Shown here: positions 60,306 to 64,000 of the stretch, piece after piece | Numbering within the stretch: the first letter of the stretch is position 1 | How the letters are laid out: each line of letters starts with the position of its first letter | Origin: Dehalococcoidia bacterium | Lineage (GTDB): Bacteria > Chloroflexota > Dehalococcoidia > DSTF01 > JACRBR01 | Assembly (NCBI GenBank): GCA_040902535.1 | Contig: JBBDXD010000022.1 | Span: forward strand, 130,104 to 194,103 | DNA length: 64,000 bases | Direction: 5' to 3' | Position numbers and translations under genes: made by a program | Notes under the pieces: model-generated | Database searches by the model: none | What the model saw: only the letters and a program-made list of their open reading frames with translations | What the model was told of the DNA's origin: nothing

Positions 60306-60890
60306 ATGGGAGTGCTGAAGGAAGTCCTAACGGCGAATCAAAAGTATGCCGCATCGTTCGGAGACAGGTCGTCGCTGCCAATGCCGCCGGGACGCCATTT
60401 CGCGATCCTGACGTGCATGGACGCGCGCCTCGATCCGGCGAAGTTCGCGGGGCTGACGGAGGGCGATGCGCACGTCATCCGCAACGCCGGCGGCCGCGCG
60501 ACCGACGATGCAATTCGATCGCTTGTAATCTCGTACAAGCTGCTCGGCACTCACGAGTGGTTCGTGGTCCACCACACGGACTGCGGGATGCTCGCGTTTA
60601 CCGAACCGATCATGCGTGATCTGCTGTCCGAGAGCCTTTCGCCCGCGACGATTGAGCACGGGGTCTGGAGAAACACGGGCGATGCCCCCGGTTCCAAAGA
60701 CGGCCAGTACATCGACTGGCTGACGATCGACAATCAGGAGCAAAGCGTCGCGGACGACGTAGAGCGCCTTCGGCGGCATCCGCTGATACCGCCCGACATC
60801 GCGATCTACGGCTATGTCATCGATGTCAAGTCAGGCCGTCTCAACGAGGTGCCGTCGGCGTCCGCAATCGGCCGGGCCAAGGCGGCCTGA
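60306..60890 (+). CDS. Beta-class carbonic anhydrase
   Basis: A 194-residue enzyme interconverting carbon dioxide and bicarbonate. Zinc ligands are Cys37 in [10 protein letters not shown] (with Asp39 and Arg41 as the active-site dyad), and His90 and Cys93 in [28 protein letters not shown] is the conserved helix region. There is no signal peptide, so it acts in the cytoplasm. AAGGAGG five bases before the ATG fixes the start over an adjacent GTG. It diverges from the LuxR-propeller gene. Confidence 0.93.
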   Translation: MGVLKEVLTANQKYAASFGDRSSLPMPPGRHFAILTCMDARLDPAKFAGLTEGDAHVIRNAGGRATDDAIRSLVISYKLLGTHEWFVVHHTDCGMLAFTEPIMRDLLSESLSPATIEHGVWRNTGDAPGSKDGQYIDWLTIDNQEQSVADDVERLRRHPLIPPDIAIYGYVIDVKSGRLNEVPSASAIGRAKAA

Positions 60891-61224
60891 CCGCTCACCG
60901 CGATCATCCGGCGACCTCCGTGAGCGGGGGTGGCGTATCTGCGCCAGGCGCGTCGCTTGACGGCGCTTTTCGCGTTTTGACGCAGACTCCAGCGGGCGGC
61001 GTTGTTAGGTCAGGGCGGTCTGCCCGTGGGATTCGCGTGTCCGTCACCTGCCGACTCAGAGTTGGAGGCATCTTGACGTTGTTATTGAGGCGGATCCGGC
61101 CCGCGGATATCATTTGCCGGTACCCCGCGCTCAGGCATCTGCATCTGCGTCCAGACGGCTGGCCCATCGACGCCCGAGGCCCCGCGGCCGATCGGACCGT
61201 GATCCACTTGAAAAGCACCCGCGG
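60891..61224. other. Gap with no recognised feature
   Basis: The 334 bases between the carbonic anhydrase and the LPG-synthase-like gene carry open frames on both strands, but none resembles a protein family or has a good ribosome-binding site. No RNA gene was recognised. Confidence 0.5.
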
Positions 61225-62241
61225 ATGAACGTCTCGAACCTACGCCAGAAGCTGCTGATCTCCGTCGTGCTGGGGATCATCGTGTTCGGGGCGCTGGTCG
61301 TGTACGGCGACATCCGCAGCGTGCGCGCCAGCCTGGCCGACTTTCGCTGGGAATTGATGCCCCTCGTGCTGCTCATCGCGGCGGGGAACTACGTGCTGCG
61401 CTGGGTGAAGTGGCATTACTACCTGCGGCGGATCGGCGAGACGAGTGTGCCGCGGTTGGACAGCTTTCTGATTTTTATGTCCGGCCTCGGGATGGTCGTG
61501 ACGCCGGCGAAGGTCGGTGAGTGGCTGAAGTGCTACTTGCTCAAGGACAAGTACGGGACGCCGGTGATGCGCTCGACGCCGATCCTGTTCGCCGAGCGTC
61601 TTACCGACGCACTGGCGCTGATGCTGCTGGCGCTGGTCGGCGTCGTTGCGTTTGAGCGGAGCGTCTGGCCACTCGTCGCGGTCGTGATCCTGGGATCGGC
61701 GATCGTCATCGCGGTCTCGCGGCACCGGCCGGCATGGCGGCGCATGGTCGACCTGGCACGCAGACTGCCGCTTGTCGGCCGCCTCTCGCCGCGCATCGAC
61801 GAGATGGCGGAGAGCAACTATCAACTGATGGATCCGTGGGGCGTGGTGCTCATGACTGGCCTGAGTGTCGTGGCGTGGGGCACGCAGGTCGTGGCGTTCT
61901 ACCTCGTGCTGGCGGGGCTCGGCGTCGATGCGGGCGGCGATACGTTCATGAAGGCATCGTTCATCTTGCCGATTTCGACGTTGGGCGCGGGGATCCTGCT
62001 GCTGCCGGGCGGCCTTGGCGTCGCGGAGACCGGGATCGCATCGCTGACCGAAAGCCTCCTGGAAACGAGCAGGGGCGTGGCTTCGACGGCCACGCTGTTG
62101 ATCCGCGTCTCGACGCTGTGGTTCGCGGTTGTCCTTGGGCTTGTCGCCTTCTTCGTAGTCATGCGGCGAGAACCCGTGGGGGAGCCAGAGGATGAAATCG
62201 CAGAGAGCCGCCTCGTTACGGCGAGCGACCCCATCGCGTAG
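61225..62241 (+). CDS. LPG-synthase-like (UPF0104) membrane protein
   Basis: A 338-residue protein with about eight membrane helices. GLGMVVTPAKVGEWLKCYLLKDKYG and LPISTLGAGILLLPGGLGVAETGIASLTESLL are hallmark loops of the lysylphosphatidylglycerol-synthase transmembrane (UPF0104) family, which covers flippases and lipid-linked transporters. There is no C-terminal synthase domain, so amino-acyl lipid synthesis is not expected. Nine bases separate it from the following GT-C-like gene, suggesting joint action on a lipid-linked glycan. Confidence 0.85.
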   Translation: MNVSNLRQKLLISVVLGIIVFGALVVYGDIRSVRASLADFRWELMPLVLLIAAGNYVLRWVKWHYYLRRIGETSVPRLDSFLIFMSGLGMVVTPAKVGEWLKCYLLKDKYGTPVMRSTPILFAERLTDALALMLLALVGVVAFERSVWPLVAVVILGSAIVIAVSRHRPAWRRMVDLARRLPLVGRLSPRIDEMAESNYQLMDPWGVVLMTGLSVVAWGTQVVAFYLVLAGLGVDAGGDTFMKASFILPISTLGAGILLLPGGLGVAETGIASLTESLLETSRGVASTATLLIRVSTLWFAVVLGLVAFFVVMRREPVGEPEDEIAESRLVTASDPIA

Positions 62242-62250
62242 GTCGTTGCC

Positions 62251-64000
62251 TTGAGCATCGAACAGGCGACGGCGGTGAGCACAACAGCGGCGCCCGACGG
62301 GTTGCTGGCCGCTTCGGGCGAACTGTTGCGAAAGCACGTCGCCGGTATTTCGCTGGCGCTGTTGTTGGCAGCGCTCCTCGTCGCGCCTCGCTGGTGGACG
62401 TTCGTGAGCGACCCGGACGATGGCGCGCGCGTCTCGATCAGCCCGTATGCGGCCGGCGCGGTCGGTTACGACGAAGCGTTGTACGCGGCATCGATCCGCG
62501 ACGCGTTCGAGGGCGAGGTGCCGATCCGCGACCCGTTTCTCGTCAATCACCGGGACGGTTCGCCGCAGCGAAGCTCGATACCGCACACGGTCATTGGCGC
62601 GGCGGGACGCGTCACCGGCGGGCCGTTTGCGTCGCTGGCGATCGCGACGACGGTCGCCGCGCTCGCCGCGCTCGTCCTGCTCTACGCGCTCATGCTGGGT
62701 ATCACCGGCTCTCGCTTTGCGGCGCTCGTGCTGATGCCGATCGTGATCCTCGCGGTCCATGTTTTGAACTTCGCCGATGGCATCTTGCCGCTGCGTCACG
62801 CGGAGGTCCTTGGTGCGCTCGTAACGGTCGATCCGGAGGACCAGGTACACGCGTGGGCGCGTTTTCCGGCGCCAATCCTCGTGCTGGCGCCGTTCTTCGC
62901 GGCAGTGCTCGCGTTGCCGAAGGCCGTGGCGGCGGGCTCGCGCGGATGGATGGCGACGGCCGCGACCGCGATCGCGTTGCTGATCTATACGTATCTCTAC
63001 TACTGGGCTGCGCTCGGGCTCGCGCTCGCGGCGTGGCTTGCCGTGCTGATGCTGCGCGGCGAGCGTGCCGAAGCAGGCCGGTTGCTCGCCATCGGCGGGC
63101 TGGCGCTCGTCATCGCGTTGCCGGAGATCGTGGTCATTGGCTGGGCCGGTGTCTCGCTGCCGGCGGACGTCCGCGACCGGGTGGGACTTGATCCGATCGG
63201 GCTGGATACGTCGCTCGCCTCGTCGATCGCGCAGCGCTTGCTCGTCGGTCTGCCGCTCTTGATTGCGTTGATGCTCCGCGCGACGTCGCGCAGCATGTTG
63301 TACGTGTTGTTGTTCCTGGCGCCGCTCGTACTGGCGCCGGTGCAGGGCGTGCTGCCGCAGCAATGGCACTTCGAAACGCAGGTGTGGGGCGTCTTCGCGA
63401 TCCCGGCGTTCGTCGCCGGAGGCGTCGCCATAGCGTCGTCGTTGCGCTGGTCGCAGCCGCCTCGATTCGCGTACGCGGGGATCGTCGTGGTGGCGCTCGC
63501 TTCGCTTGTGTACGTCGGGGCGCTGCAGGCGCGCGCCGTAAGCAGCACGGCGGACGGGTACGTGCTTTCGGACGATGAGCAGGCGGCGTTCGCGTGGATG
63601 CGGGCGCACGTCGATGAGGACGACACCGTGGTGTCGCCGAGCGTCAGCACGAACCTGCTCCTCGCGGGGCTGACATCATCGGCGCAGTACCTGGCGGATG
63701 GCGGCTTCACGTATGCCGAGGACGATGAACTCGGCGAGCGCATCCTGCGCGTGCAGGCCGCGTACGGATACAGCGAGGGCGAAGTCATGCGACGCGTGAG
63801 CCTCGACGGTGAGTTCGAGGGGTTCCCGCTGAACGACCCGGATCCCGACGTCGAAGCGCAGGAGCGGCTACTGGAGGACCACCTGGCGTTCTTCATCTTC
63901 AGCTTCGAGATCACGGACCGCGGCGCGTTCGAGGCGCGAGCGGAGTCGTGGCGCGGCAGGTATCGGACGCTCCTGAGCACGAACGATGTGCTCGACAGAT
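62251..64000 (+). CDS. Large multi-pass membrane protein, GT-C glycosyltransferase-like (cut by window edge)
   Basis: An open frame of at least 583 codons running off the right edge. After a short N-terminal tail come a membrane helix (HVAGISLALLLAALLVAPRW), a loop with DDGARVSISPYAAGAVGYDEALYAASIRDAFEGEVPIRDPF, at least eight more hydrophobic helices, then a soluble part with DDEQAAFAWMRAHVDEDDTVVSPSVSTNLLLAG. The ordering, with an acidic first loop and an AWMRAH-type C-terminal domain, resembles GT-C mannosyl- or arabinosyl-transferases. Starts possible at TTG 62251 or GTG 62275. Donor and acceptor unknown. Confidence 0.75.
   Translation, partial: MSIEQATAVSTTAAPDGLLAASGELLRKHVAGISLALLLAALLVAPRWWTFVSDPDDGARVSISPYAAGAVGYDEALYAASIRDAFEGEVPIRDPFLVNHRDGSPQRSSIPHTVIGAAGRVTGGPFASLAIATTVAALAALVLLYALMLGITGSRFAALVLMPIVILAVHVLNFADGILPLRHAEVLGALVTVDPEDQVHAWARFPAPILVLAPFFAAVLALPKAVAAGSRGWMATAATAIALLIYTYLYYWAALGLALAAWLAVLMLRGERAEAGRLLAIGGLALVIALPEIVVIGWAGVSLPADVRDRVGLDPIGLDTSLASSIAQRLLVGLPLLIALMLRATSRSMLYVLLFLAPLVLAPVQGVLPQQWHFETQVWGVFAIPAFVAGGVAIASSLRWSQPPRFAYAGIVVVALASLVYVGALQARAVSSTADGYVLSDDEQAAFAWMRAHVDEDDTVVSPSVSTNLLLAGLTSSAQYLADGGFTYAEDDELGERILRVQAAYGYSEGEVMRRVSLDGEFEGFPLNDPDPDVEAQERLLEDHLAFFIFSFEITDRGAFEARAESWRGRYRTLLSTNDVLDR

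Noticed and set aside
60920-61228. A 102-codon plus-strand frame in the gap after the carbonic anhydrase
   Set aside because: No ribosome-binding site, no family resemblance and Arg-rich composition; more likely chance.
61240-63609. A 789-codon minus-strand frame opposite the flippase and GT-C-like genes
   Set aside because: Its translation is extremely rich in Arg, His and Asp with no hydrophobic core, while both plus-strand frames encode recognisable membrane proteins.

Overview
The window is a GC-rich bacterial chromosome segment packed with ordinary-looking genes. It contains no rRNA, tRNA, insertion sequence, prophage or CRISPR that I could recognise. F420-type oxidoreductases (one PPOX-fold, two luciferase-like), a TIGR01906-type membrane protein, a DUF6941-type protein, an orphan branched-chain substrate-binding lipoprotein, Thr/Pro-rich secreted propeller proteins, many TTG/GTG starts and several families of short dispersed intergenic repeats together suggest Chloroflexota, possibly Dehalococcoidia-like. 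That assignment is inference from gene content.

Layout. 0-11.9 kb: a truncated gmd at the left edge, a PPOX F420 enzyme, a HAD protein, an epoxide-hydrolase-like protein, recO, an FmdB zinc ribbon, a Ku plus LigD-type ligase pair, two luciferase-like F420 enzymes flanking a type II pantothenate kinase, a membrane protein, a QueA homologue and an SDR. 11.9-18.6 kb: a NarL-type two-component pair diverging from a methylase-MazG fusion, a LapA-like protein, a thioredoxin-fold DUF255 protein and a His-rich membrane protein. 18.6-26.4 kb: a long minus-strand series (OmpR regulator, kinase, Lon-family protease, Nudix, methyltransferase, gamma-glutamyltranspeptidase). 26.7-32.1 kb: a binding lipoprotein, an SRPBCC-like protein and a tightly coupled metallo-hydrolase-modA-modB-modC run. 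32.2-41.4 kb: a TPR protein, a glutamine-amidotransferase-like hydrolase, LCP plus DUF6941, ispF, a Cys-rich leader peptide with cysE-cysS, a degenerate GGDEF protein, a universal stress protein with two TrkA-type proteins, and pheA. 41.6-51.3 kb: a 7TM-HD phosphodiesterase, a dockerin-like lipoprotein esterase, GNAT, pmbA, a 28-residue membrane peptide, tldD, a methyltransferase and a histidine phosphatase. 51.3-64 kb: an exact parS-like palindrome, an ArsR-SRPBCC fusion, two thiolases, propeller proteins, an ECF sigma/anti-sigma-like pair, a membrane-bound LuxR-propeller protein, beta-carbonic anhydrase, an LPG-synthase-like flippase and an edge-truncated GT-C-like protein.

Regulation. Ten genes share one geometry: a TAnnnT-type hexamer (GATAAT in one case), exactly six nucleotides, then the start codon. 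This implies leaderless transcription. In the ArsR-SRPBCC gene a perfect inverted repeat sits in the promoter spacer. Ahead of cysE-cysS a Cys-codon leader ORF, alternative base-pairing segments and a hairpin covering the cysE ribosome-binding site look like a cysteine-responsive attenuator.

The most notable items are the cysE leader, the Ku-linked ligase that has lost its nucleophilic lysine, the leaderless promoter set, the parS-like site and a family of CAG-phased heptanucleotide arrays confined to gaps between genes.
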